11,212 nt of DNA from an uncultured Eubacterium sp. (GTDB lineage Bacteria; Bacillota; Clostridia; Lachnospirales; Lachnospiraceae), in NCBI GenBank assembly GCA_947573465.1, contig CANPET010000035.1, positions 1 to 11,212 on the forward strand. The letters are read 5' to 3'. The notes under the pieces are model-generated. The model ran no database searches, was not told the origin of the DNA, and saw only the letters and a list, made by a program, of their open reading frames with translations. The position numbers and the translations under genes are program-made. Positions 1 to 5,680 of this stretch are shown here, piece after piece (position 1 is the stretch's first letter; each line of letters begins with the position of its first letter).

Positions 1-10
1 GACCAAAGTT
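1..10. repeat. Partial copy of the 27-bp inverted-repeat element at the window edge
   Basis: The first ten bases, GACCAAAGTT, match the right end of the 27-bp element found at 29-55, 1203-1229 and 1537-1563, in the same orientation. The rest of this copy would lie to the left of the window. It is only 18 bp from the next copy, so there may be a tandem pair here. Confidence 0.5.
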
Positions 11-28
11 GAAAAAGAATGAAAAAGT

Positions 29-55
29 AACTTCGGACCCAGTGGGACCAAAGTT
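29..55. repeat. 27-bp inverted-repeat element, copy A
   Basis: The arms are AACTTCGG on the left and ACCAAAGTT on the right. They form a stem with a fixed C:A mismatch that gives the element a polarity. Flanking AAAGT and ACTTT extend the stem in this copy. It lies about 130 bp downstream of the NERD gene stop. T-rich runs on both sides mean it could act as a terminator in both directions. The constant length, mismatch position and orientation across the copies suggest it is more than a terminator. Confidence 0.8.
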
Positions 56-188
56 ACTTTTTATTTGTCAACTTGCTCCATTAATTGATTGTAATCATCC
101 ATTATACAAGAATGTAAAGTTTGTGGTATAGTTAGCAATAATATTATTACAATGATAATAATTATAAAATATTTTTGAAATCGAAAAT

Positions 189-1157
189 TCATTTGTAGGT
201 TTCCTTTTTAGGTTTATAAATTGATTGAGTTCCACAAGTGCAATCTGCATCTTTAGGGCATACTAAATAGAAATTTTTCTGTTTATCATTCCAACGTGGT
301 TGCATAACTACATCATGTTTGGAACATTTATATTTTGATGAAAAAAACTTGTAGTCATCGTCATGCAGTGCATTACAACGAAGATGGTAATCATCAAGAT
401 GTTTATAAGTTGTAGCTTTTAAAAAATCAGATAGTTTAATTAAATCATAATAACAATATTCTTTTGTAATTTTTCTATATTGTTCAATTATGATGGCATT
501 TAAATTATCAATTTTACATATGTGCTCAAGACCATTGCTTCCTGTATTCTCATCAACTAGCAAATTATCATTATTTGCATACACTAATATGCTGAAAATT
601 GGAATGTCATTTAAAGATAGATTAGAGTTTGAATTTATTGTGTTATATAAACTCATCCATTCATTTGCTAATTGTGATTTTGGGCTGGATACAGTACAGT
701 TGTCTGCATAGTAATTATGTTTATCAAATTTGATTTCTTTTGATGAAGACCATTTGGATTCAATAATAAAAATACATTTTGGTGTAATTAATAAAAAATC
801 AAATTGTGAGCCTTGTTGTTCATTGGATGCTTTATCCAATAAAACATTATGTAGACAGATAGAATTATTGAGAGCTAATTTCTTTAATTCTTTTTCAATT
901 AAATTTTCACCATGTAGACCTTTTTGAATATTGTGTAGATGCGTAATAGCATCACTTGTCAAAAAATCTGCGTGTTCTTCTAACAATGTGATTTTGGTGG
1001 GAATATCACGATTAATGTATAAATTCCTAAAAACAGTAGATTGTTGATTTAGATCGTAAAATTCAGGTACGTGGTATTCATTCTTTGTAGTTTTAATAAA
1101 AGAACGAAATAGAGACTTGATAATATTATTCAATTTAGTATCCCCCTTTGGTTTCAT
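189..1157 (-). CDS. NERD-domain (nuclease-related) protein
   Basis: A 322-residue protein with a NERD domain at about residues 80-200. The fold signature is GLHGE (around residue 84), then FDFLLI with Asp120, then IFIIESK with Glu133 and Lys135. This is the D...ExK arrangement of restriction-endonuclease-like folds, followed by a P..Q motif near residue 162. The C-terminus has Cys278, His281, Cys300 and Cys306/308, possibly a small zinc ribbon. NERD proteins are predicted nucleases common on mobile elements and plasmids; the substrate here is unknown. The annotated ATG has no ribosome binding site. A TTG at 1133 (residue 9) has GGGGG eight bases upstream, so the real start may be 1133. It is cargo of the element, between repeat copies A and B. 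Confidence 0.75.
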   Translation of the reverse strand: MKPKGDTKLNNIIKSLFRSFIKTTKNEYHVPEFYDLNQQSTVFRNLYINRDIPTKITLLEEHADFLTSDAITHLHNIQKGLHGENLIEKELKKLALNNSICLHNVLLDKASNEQQGSQFDFLLITPKCIFIIESKWSSSKEIKFDKHNYYADNCTVSSPKSQLANEWMSLYNTINSNSNLSLNDIPIFSILVYANNDNLLVDENTGSNGLEHICKIDNLNAIIIEQYRKITKEYCYYDLIKLSDFLKATTYKHLDDYHLRCNALHDDDYKFFSSKYKCSKHDVVMQPRWNDKQKNFYLVCPKDADCTCGTQSIYKPKKETYK

Positions 1158-1202
1158 TAGTATTTTTTAGTTGTTTTCGTTTTTCATACTTTTGCTATAA
1201 AT

Positions 1203-1229
1203 AACTTCGGTTCCACTGGGACCAAAGTT
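1203..1229. repeat. 27-bp inverted-repeat element, copy B
   Basis: Same length, polarity and arms (AACTTCGG / ACCAAAGTT) as the other copies, with the stem extended by flanking ATA/TAT bases. It lies between the start of the NERD gene and the antisense RNA promoter. On the minus strand it is the first strong hairpin beyond the toxin region, so it may end the toxin transcript. Confidence 0.8.
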
Positions 1230-1236
1230 ATTTTGC

Positions 1237-1264
1237 TTGATAAATTCATATTATTTGATATAAT
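1237..1264 (+). promoter_or_regulatory. Sigma-A promoter of the antisense antitoxin RNA
   Basis: A TTGATA -35 box (1237-1242) and a perfect TATAAT -10 box (1259-1264) are separated by 16 bp, giving a start near 1271 on the plus strand. No plausible reading frame follows. Transcription runs towards the 3' end of the toxin gene, as in txpA/RatA-type systems. Confidence 0.7.
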
Positions 1265-1270
1265 ATACTT

Positions 1271-1370
1271 AACAAGAGAACCGAAAGCTAGATTGAGCCT
1301 AGCTTCTGGTTATGATAGTTAGTTAAGAAGTAACGTCTACCTTTAGCAGAGAGAGGGCGTTACTTTTTTG
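1271..1370 (+). ncRNA. Antisense RNA, putative type I antitoxin (RatA-like)
   Basis: A predicted RNA of about 100 nt runs from the promoter at 1237-1264 to a rho-independent terminator at 1328-1369. The terminator stem is AAGTAACGTC / GGCGTTACTT, followed by a T-run. An internal hairpin at 1280-1312 pairs AACC...AAGCTAG with CTAGCTT...GGTT. The terminator covers the stop codon of the oppositely oriented toxin gene (1360-1362), so the RNA would pair with the end and 3' UTR of the toxin message. This matches the geometry of TxpA/RatA in Bacillus, where the antisense RNA overlaps the 3' end of the toxin mRNA and promotes its degradation. Its extent is inferred from signals only. Confidence 0.65.
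1328..1369 (+). terminator. Rho-independent terminator of the antisense RNA
   Basis: A ten-base stem with one wobble (1328-1337 with 1356-1365) is followed by T-rich sequence to 1369. The right arm includes the last codon and stop codon of the toxin gene on the other strand. Confidence 0.7.
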
Positions 1371-1455
1371 CATTAATGATAGCTAATACAAGAGTAATAA
1401 TCGCACAAAGCATAATTACAAAATTGAATAAATCATCATATGTAATCATTGGCAT
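1360..1455 (-). CDS. Small holin-like membrane toxin (type I toxin-antitoxin)
   Basis: A 31-residue peptide not found by ordinary gene-length cut-offs. It begins MPMITYDDLFNFVI, continues with a hydrophobic segment (about residues 12-27, MLCAIITLVLAII) and ends NAKK. This is the pattern of the holin-like toxin family (Hol_Tox, related to TxpA/BsrG): an acidic YDDLF-type start, one membrane helix and a short Lys-rich tail. Such peptides insert in the membrane and are kept silent by an antisense RNA. The start ATG has AAGGAG five to six bases upstream (1459-1464). An antisense promoter and terminator on the plus strand overlap its 3' end, and a long 5' UTR hairpin precedes it. On the element it would stabilise inheritance by killing cells that lose it. 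Confidence 0.85.
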   Translation of the reverse strand: MPMITYDDLFNFVIMLCAIITLVLAIINAKK

Positions 1456-1480
1456 CAGCTCCTTTCGTATATTTCAGAAG

Positions 1481-1510
1481 CCAAGCCAACCGCCCCTTCG
1501 GTTCCCTTGG
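1481..1510 (-). promoter_or_regulatory. Hairpin in the 5' UTR of the toxin message
   Basis: The arms 1481-1492 and 1499-1510 pair over 12 positions with two mismatches (CCAAG..AACCG with CGGTT..CTTGG), around a short loop. It lies 16 bases upstream of the toxin ribosome binding site on the minus strand. Toxins of this class often carry a stable 5' structure limiting translation. No convincing toxin promoter could be assigned upstream. Confidence 0.5.
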
Positions 1511-1536
1511 TAAAAATATTATTTTTTATAATTTCT

Positions 1537-1563
1537 AACTTCGGTCCCGGTGGAACCAAAGTT
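1537..1563. repeat. 27-bp inverted-repeat element, copy C
   Basis: Same polarity and arms as copies A and B. Its right end overlaps two bases of the stop codon of the XRE gene (1562-1564). On the minus strand it is not followed by a T-run, so a simple terminator role is not well supported for this copy. Confidence 0.8.
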
Positions 1564-1960
1564 AACCAATTTTTTTCTCACTGGTATTTTCTACAGCATC
1601 ATTTTCTTGCTCTCTATATAATTTAACCATTTCACCACGTATATAGTCTTGGTTCTCTTCATTTAAGCGATTGTAGTAATTGGTTATTTTTTCATTTTCA
1701 TTTGTGTTAGATATATCAGAAAATTCATTTTCAATGTTATTGTTGTCATAGTCAAAAGAATCAGTCCTGCCTAGAAGGTAATCCGCAGATACTTTGTAAA
1801 AATTACATAAGCAGATTAATTTATCTAAATCAGGCACATATTTTCCAGTTTCCCAATGAGTATAAGTAGAACGCCCAATATGCATCTGCAATGCAACATA
1901 ATCTTGAGTATATTTATTTTTAAATCGTAACTCTTTTAAACGAGTAGATATAACGCTCAT
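1562..1960 (-). CDS. XRE-family transcriptional repressor
   Basis: A 132-residue protein with a helix-turn-helix of the Cro/C1 type at about residues 6-62 (LKELRFKNKYTQDYVA, IGRSTYTHWETGKYVPD, LICLCNFYKVSADYLLG). The C-terminal half is acidic and Asn/Glu-rich and is probably for oligomerisation or signal response. AGGAG lies about nine bases upstream of the ATG. It is transcribed away from the recombinase, with a shared regulatory region at about 1965-2075 that holds repeated TATGTT/AACAT half-sites. The likely role is repression of the recombinase operon and of itself, as in phage and conjugative-element switches. The DNA-binding assignment is firm; the target is inferred. Confidence 0.88.
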   Translation of the reverse strand: MSVISTRLKELRFKNKYTQDYVALQMHIGRSTYTHWETGKYVPDLDKLICLCNFYKVSADYLLGRTDSFDYDNNNIENEFSDISNTNENEKITNYYNRLNEENQDYIRGEMVKLYREQENDAVENTSEKKIG

Positions 1961-2017
1961 AATAAATTCTCCTAAATATAGTGTTAATTATACAGTAAGG
2001 GCAAAGAAATAAAATGA

Positions 2018-2053
2018 TATGTTATCTTGACAAACATAAATATTGACAATGTT
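2018..2053. promoter_or_regulatory. Putative XRE operator half-sites
   Basis: Three half-sites alternate in orientation: TATGTT (2018-2023), AACATA (2033-2038) and ATGTT (2049-2053), about 15-16 bp apart. They overlap the -35 box of the rightward promoter and lie upstream of the XRE gene, the expected place for a repressor that controls both directions. Confidence 0.45.
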
Positions 2054-2071
2054 AGCAAAACAAACTATAAT
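2043..2071 (+). promoter_or_regulatory. Perfect consensus sigma-A promoter toward the recombinase
   Basis: TTGACA (2043-2048) and TATAAT (2066-2071) are exact consensus boxes with an optimal 17-bp spacer. Transcription would begin near 2078 and run into the small ORFs and the recombinase. A promoter this strong on an integrase operon would need tight repression, which fits the adjacent XRE gene and half-sites. Confidence 0.85.
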
Positions 2072-2163
2072 GCAAGTAAGTTCAATATGAACATAGCACG
2101 TTGACAATCTCATAGCCATATAATTGCACGTTCCGGATTTGGAGAGCAGCACCAATCTTCGCC

Positions 2164-2247
2164 ATGACCTGTAAAACAGTGAGCGGTAAAAAAGAAAGGG
2201 TAACCAATGTCAGCCATACATTGAGCGAGGACACAATGAGGGGATAA
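2164..2247 (+). CDS. Tiny ORF, 27 residues, hypothetical
   Basis: A short frame beginning MTCKTVSGKKERV and ending at a TAA whose last base is the first base of the next ATG (TAATG at 2245-2249). This is a translational-coupling arrangement. There is no recognisable family and no clear ribosome binding site, so coding is uncertain. Confidence 0.15.
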   Translation: MTCKTVSGKKERVTNVSHTLSEDTMRG

Positions 2248-2378
2248 TGATACTTCGGCTTGGCTTGAATCGAGGAGTCGCTGGCGATAAGCATCGGCAG
2301 ATATTGAGAGATATATGCAGGTTGGCACCCTGGCGTTATATGGTAAGAAAAATGGTAATAATGAACTCTTACATTTAA
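2247..2378 (+). CDS. Small basic ORF, 43 residues, hypothetical
   Basis: The frame begins MILRLGLNRGVAGDKHRQ, is rich in Arg and Lys and ends MNSYI. A GAGGGG-like sequence lies just upstream and the ATG overlaps the preceding stop. It sits in the leader between the promoter and the recombinase operon, where integrated elements often have small regulatory or excision proteins. I do not recognise the family and the coding call is weak. Confidence 0.25.
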   Translation: MILRLGLNRGVAGDKHRQILRDICRLAPWRYMVRKMVIMNSYI

Positions 2379-2406
2379 TATACATAGAGTAAACGGAGGT
2401 ATTTGT

Positions 2407-2547
2407 ATGAACAAAATTAATGTTGAACATCACTATCTATCAGAAAACAACAAAAAAGAAAAAGAAAAAAGAAGTAGGGAAATTTATTTAACATGTGTAA
2501 GAATACTAAACAATAATGAAAACATATATTATAAAAACAAAGCATAA
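2407..2547 (+). CDS. Small Lys/Glu-rich protein upstream of the recombinase
   Basis: A 46-residue protein beginning MNKINVEHHYLSENN, followed by a highly charged KKEKEKRSRE stretch likely to be helical, and ending YYKNKA. A GGAGG ribosome binding site lies eight bases upstream of the ATG. The stop is nine bases before the recombinase ATG, so the two genes are almost certainly co-transcribed. Its size, charge and position would suit a recombination directionality factor or a small regulatory partner, but no family motif supports this. Confidence 0.5.
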   Translation: MNKINVEHHYLSENNKKEKEKRSREIYLTCVRILNNNENIYYKNKA

Positions 2548-2556
2548 GAGGACAAT

Positions 2557-4047
2557 ATGGACGCAATATATGCACGCCAGTCAGTAGATAAAAAAGATAG
2601 TATTTCAATAGAATCACAAATTAACTTTTGTATTCCGGAATCGAAATCACCTGATGGATATATGATATTTAAAGATAAAGGATTTAGTGGAAAAAATACC
2701 AATAGACCAGACTTTTTGCAGATGATGCGAGAAGTAAAAAAAGGTAAGATTAAAAGAATTATTGTATATAAAATAGACAGGTTCAGCCGTTCTCTTTTGG
2801 ATTTTGCATTTCATTGGGAAATATTGCAAAAGTACAACGTGGATTTTATATCAATTAACGAAAAGTTTGATACATCAACTCCAATGGGACGAGCTATGCT
2901 TTTCATATTAATGATATTTGCACAGTTAGAAAGAGAAACAATATCAGAGAGATGCGTTGATAATTATTATGAAAGAATCAAAAGAAAAGTGTGGCCGGGA
3001 GGACCAGCACCCTTTGGATTTGAAAATGATACATGTTATTATGATGGAATGAAATGTCCTACATTAGTAACAAATAAAGATATAGATATCATGATTGACA
3101 ATTTTATGCAGTATGCAAAAGAAGATATGTCACTTGGGAAATTGGCAAAGTTGAGAATAGGTCAGCAATTAGAAACAGTACAGAAAATTGTTTGGAACAA
3201 TGTATCTTTATCAAGATTGTTAAAGAATCCGGTTTATGTAAAAGCTGATATATTTGTTTATATGTATTTTAAAGAAAAAGGGTACAAGTTTAGTAATCCT
3301 ATCGAAGAATGGAATGGGGAACATGCTGCATTCGTGGTAGGAAAGAAACAGTACATATCATCCAATAGTAAACGAGATTGGACAAAGTCTCCGAATCAAA
3401 CAGTTTCGTTATTAAATATTTCCGGAGTTGTTGACAGCAAGGTATGGCTTGAGTGTAACAGAAAATTGGACAAGAACTCTCAGATTAAAAATTCAGGAGC
3501 AGGAAAGCATACGTGGCTGACTGGATTAATTAAATGTGGAAAATGTGGATATGCATTAAAAGTAATGGTGTATCAGGGTGTAAAGGGGACGAAAAAGTAT
3601 TTAATATGTTCCGGACACACAAATGGTCATATTTGTCCGGTAAGTAAATTTAATATTAATATAGAAGAAGTCGAACAGATAATTGAAGATGAGATAGAGA
3701 AAATAATTGCAGTAAGTGCAGCGGAAGAAGTTGAAGAAATTGAGATAATCAATCAGGAAGAAAACAAATTGGAACTTGCAAAGATTGAGGAACAGATTGA
3801 CAGATTAATAAAATCTATTAGTGATGCATCAGCAGTCACTATGAAATATATAAATAGTGAAATAGAAAAGTTAGATAAAAAGAAAAATACGATTAACAAG
3901 ATTCTTACAAAAAAGGGCAAGGCAAAAAAAATAGAACCAATATCCTTCAAAAAACTTACGTTTAATGAGAAGAAAAAAGTGGTTCAAAACTACATAGAAA
4001 GAATATATGTTTATGATGACAAAATAGATATCAAATGGAAGATTTAA
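2557..4047 (+). CDS. Large serine recombinase (site-specific integrase)
   Basis: A 496-residue enzyme that cuts and rejoins DNA for integration and excision of the element. The N-terminal resolvase domain (about 1-145) has YARQS with catalytic Ser9 and Arg7, GFSGKN..RPDF (40-53), YKIDRFSRS (71-79) and AQLERETISER (122-132). It is followed by the recombinase domain with FGF (153-155), a zinc ribbon (about 320-362, Cys327/Cys330/Cys351/Cys360) and a long charged coiled coil (about 376-455) typical of large serine recombinases. All catalytic residues are present. The ribosome binding site GAGGAC precedes the ATG. It resembles TnpX/TndX-type recombinases of clostridial elements. Its 3' end abuts the interrupted deacetylase. 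Confidence 0.95.
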   Translation: MDAIYARQSVDKKDSISIESQINFCIPESKSPDGYMIFKDKGFSGKNTNRPDFLQMMREVKKGKIKRIIVYKIDRFSRSLLDFAFHWEILQKYNVDFISINEKFDTSTPMGRAMLFILMIFAQLERETISERCVDNYYERIKRKVWPGGPAPFGFENDTCYYDGMKCPTLVTNKDIDIMIDNFMQYAKEDMSLGKLAKLRIGQQLETVQKIVWNNVSLSRLLKNPVYVKADIFVYMYFKEKGYKFSNPIEEWNGEHAAFVVGKKQYISSNSKRDWTKSPNQTVSLLNISGVVDSKVWLECNRKLDKNSQIKNSGAGKHTWLTGLIKCGKCGYALKVMVYQGVKGTKKYLICSGHTNGHICPVSKFNINIEEVEQIIEDEIEKIIAVSAAEEVEEIEIINQEENKLELAKIEEQIDRLIKSISDASAVTMKYINSEIEKLDKKKNTINKILTKKGKAKKIEPISFKKLTFNEKKKVVQNYIERIYVYDDKIDIKWKI

Positions 4048-4060
4048 TTTTCTTCCATTT
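4033..4060 (+). terminator. Hairpin at the end of the recombinase gene
   Basis: A perfect ten-base stem, AAATGGAAGA (4033-4042) with TCTTCCATTT (4051-4060), spans the stop codon. The following T-run is weak, so termination is likely but not certain. It may equally be part of the terminal structure of the element, about ten bases from the inferred junction. Confidence 0.5.
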
Positions 4061-4068
4061 GTATGGTC

Positions 4069-4623
4069 ATTATCCACGTTCCATTGTATCGTATAATAGC
4101 CACAATTTTTTGCCTGAATAATCAGATTGTTGTCGTAGTCACCATAGGGTGGTCGGAATAAACACATAGTAGTACCGGTAAGATTTTTAACTTTTTCGGT
4201 AACTTTGTTCAATTCATCACACATACCTGTGGTATCTAATTGTGGCATATGTTTATGGTTTTCGCTATGATTTCCAAGATCGTGTCCTGCCTTATGAATA
4301 GCTTTTACGTCATCTGGATAACTTTCTACCCAACCACCAGTCATAAAAAATGTGACGTTAATTTTGTATTTCTTTAGAGTGTCAAGAATATTTTGCGTGT
4401 CTTCATTCCCCCAGGCTGCATCAAAAGAAAGGGCAACCTGTTTTTTGTCGGTCTGTACATTATAGATTGGAAGTTCTTTTGTAGCAGTAGAAGCAGTTAG
4501 TGCTTCCCATCCGTTTTTGAACAGATTTTCCTCATAATAATATGTAAGTCCAACGACCGCTAATAACACGCATAACCATAGTATGCTTCTTTTAAATAAA
4601 CTTGTTTGCTCTGGATTTGCCAT
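4069..4623 (-). pseudogene. Polysaccharide deacetylase (PdaB-like), 3' truncated by the mobile element
   Basis: The N-terminal 184 residues belong to the NodB/polysaccharide deacetylase family. There is one membrane anchor (about 13-30), then SFDAAWG (motif 1, 66-72), GNHSENH (metal-binding HxxxH type, 117-123), RPPYGDYD (motif 3, 157-164) and the beginning of the W-VD motif (181-184). After WNVD the family sequence (normally a following DW and a C-terminal H motif) is lost. The frame continues to 3871 through about 66 residues that are merely the antisense of the recombinase 3' end. GAGGAG lies upstream of the ATG. The truncated product lacks the catalytic C-terminal motif and is probably inactive unless the element excises. 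These enzymes deacetylate cell-wall polymers; in spore formers some act on cortex. Confidence 0.85.
4409..4574. repeat. 166-bp direct repeat, copy 1 (inside the deacetylase gene)
   Basis: Identical to 6895-7060 at 165 of 166 positions and in the same orientation. It encodes deacetylase residues about 17-72 on the minus strand. The two copies bound the island of accessory genes. Confidence 0.95.
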
Positions 4624-4698
4624 AGGCTTCTCCTCAAAGTGCTTGTTATAGTCTATGATGAAAATTTTAAATTCATGAAAAGAGACAAACTATGACAT

Positions 4699-4722
4699 TA
4701 ATAATTGAACGTTTAATTATTA
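4699..4722. promoter_or_regulatory. 24-bp palindrome overlapping the macrodomain gene promoter
   Basis: The two 12-base arms, TAATAATTGAAC and GTTTAATTATTA, match at 11 of 12 positions. The palindrome overlaps the likely -35 region (4712-4717) of the promoter that ends in TATAAT at 4735-4740, and lies between the divergent deacetylase and macrodomain genes. It is the form of a repressor operator; the regulator is unknown. Confidence 0.5.
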
Positions 4723-4740
4723 TGATGTATTTGGTATAAT
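4712..4740 (+). promoter_or_regulatory. Promoter of the macrodomain gene
   Basis: A perfect TATAAT at 4735-4740 has a weak -35 (TTTAAT, 4712-4717) at 17 bp. The -35 region lies inside the 24-bp palindrome. Confidence 0.5.
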
Positions 4741-4783
4741 AAAAAACAGAAGGAAACGAAAGATAGGAAGGGGGGAAAATTAA

Positions 4784-5605
4784 ATGACTAATAGACAAGA
4801 GAATGTTTTAATCTTTAAAGATACAGAGAGAATGTGCAGAAATAATGCGAAGTTAGTAGTAGCTATCAGAAATTCCAGACAGAAGCAACAAATATTCTTG
4901 GAGAAAGATATTATAGAAAAGGGTAATAATAAAAGTGATAAACCTATAGAGATAGTAGTATCAAAAAAACGAAGTCTTGAAGCAGCTATGAATTACGAGG
5001 GACAAAAAATATGTGTACTTAATTTTGCTTCCGCAACAAATCCGGGTGGAGGAGTTACCAGAGGTTCCAGTGCACAGGAGGAGTGTCTTTGCAGGTGTTC
5101 AACATTATACGCAAATCTAAATATAGATAAATTTATGAAAGGATTTTACATACCTCACAGAAAGGCAAAAAATTATTTATATAATGATGATTGTATTTAT
5201 ACACCTGATGTGACGGTATTTAAGACAGATAGTGCCCACCCTGAAATAATGAAGGAAGAGGATTGGTATCATGTAAATGTAATAACCTGTGCTGCTCCGA
5301 ATTTAAGAGTGCACGCAGGTGATTACAAAGGAAATACTATGCTAAGCAGGAAAGGGATAAAGGAACTTCATTTAAAAAGAGGACGACGCATTCTTGATAT
5401 AGCAAAAGCGAATGGAAATGAGGTTATAATACTTGGAGCGTTTGGATGTGGGGCATTTCGTAATCCACCGGAGATTGTGGCAGAGGCATACAGTGAATTA
5501 CTTGAAGAGTATAAGCATGATTTTAAGTTAGCGGAGTTTGCAGTTTATTGCCCGCCGAGGGATGAAAGAAATTATCAAATATTTAAAAGGATTTTGGAGA
5601 GATGA
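4784..5605 (+). CDS. Microbial-type poly(ADP-ribose) glycohydrolase / macrodomain protein (TIGR02452 family)
   Basis: A 273-residue cytosolic protein. The N-terminal segment (RQENVLIFKDTERMC) is typical of the TIGR02452/DUF2263 family. The macrodomain core has VLNFASATNPGGG (78-90) and SAQEE (96-100), giving the GGG-X(7)-QEE signature in which the second Glu is catalytic in bacterial poly(ADP-ribose) glycohydrolases. The C-terminal GAFGCGAFRNPP (218-229) is the phosphate-binding loop. These enzymes cleave ADP-ribose polymers or remove ADP-ribose from targets. AAGGGGGG precedes the ATG and a TATAAT promoter lies 45 bases upstream. Its neighbours are nucleotidyltransferase and DUF4160-like genes, so a role in a toxin-antitoxin or defence setting is possible but inferred. 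Confidence 0.9.
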   Translation: MTNRQENVLIFKDTERMCRNNAKLVVAIRNSRQKQQIFLEKDIIEKGNNKSDKPIEIVVSKKRSLEAAMNYEGQKICVLNFASATNPGGGVTRGSSAQEECLCRCSTLYANLNIDKFMKGFYIPHRKAKNYLYNDDCIYTPDVTVFKTDSAHPEIMKEEDWYHVNVITCAAPNLRVHAGDYKGNTMLSRKGIKELHLKRGRRILDIAKANGNEVIILGAFGCGAFRNPPEIVAEAYSELLEEYKHDFKLAEFAVYCPPRDERNYQIFKRILER

Positions 5606-5652
5606 AATTGACACTGTAAAAAACAATCTGATTTGATTTAATATTATTAGAT

Positions 5653-5680
5653 AAGTGAGGGTTGTATATGAGTGATGTTA
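5653..5680 (+). repeat. 28-bp gene-start repeat, copy 1 (nucleotidyltransferase start)
   Basis: Matches 6494-6521 at 27 of 28 positions (core AAGTGAGGGTTGTATATGA). In this copy it supplies the ribosome binding region and first codons of the nucleotidyltransferase. In the other copy the same bases encode the last residues of the upstream protein. Confidence 0.85.

Larger units (their letters stand above)
2078..2406 (+). other. Long, relatively GC-rich leader of the recombinase operon
   Basis: About 330 bases lie between the consensus promoter and the first well-supported ORF. From about 2100 to 2335 the stretch is clearly richer in G and C than the AT-rich genes around it. It has no long open frame on the plus strand; the two overlapping minus-strand frames lack family features. 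It may be a structured RNA leader, a set of very small ORFs (see 2164-2247 and 2247-2378) or a gene remnant. It does not resemble the missing 3' part of the deacetylase. Confidence 0.4.
1..4071. mobile_element. Right-hand part of an integrated element with a large serine recombinase
   Basis: The element is inferred from a large serine recombinase at its right end, an XRE repressor facing away from it, accessory genes (NERD protein, holin-like toxin), and a host deacetylase gene that loses its family homology immediately beyond the recombinase stop codon. The left end is not in the window and neither is the missing 3' half of the deacetylase gene, so the element must extend leftwards. TnpX/TndX-type recombinases usually sit at one end of their element and recombine at a GA dinucleotide; a GA on the deacetylase coding strand (TC at 4073-4074) lies exactly where homology stops. 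The exact boundary is an inference. An old rearrangement without an intact element cannot be excluded. Confidence 0.6.

Noticed and set aside
490..927. Two plus-strand frames inside the NERD gene
   Set aside because: They are antisense shadows of a gene with clear NERD motifs.
1..1563. The 27-bp repeats as integron attC sites
   Set aside because: They lack the RYYYAAC and GTTRRRY core sites and there is no integron integrase in view; only the gene-plus-hairpin layout is similar.
2100..2340. The missing 3' half of the deacetylase, or a group II intron piece
   Set aside because: No frame shows the expected DW and HNG-type motifs, and no intron boundary or domain V pattern could be recognised.
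2082..2617. Overlapping minus-strand frames of 66 to 110 residues upstream of the recombinase
   Set aside because: They overlap each other, have no family features or ribosome binding sites, and run against the strong plus-strand promoter and the supported small ORF.
3871..4068. C-terminal 66 residues of the deacetylase frame as real protein
   Set aside because: They are the antisense of the recombinase gene and its terminator hairpin, with no deacetylase motif.
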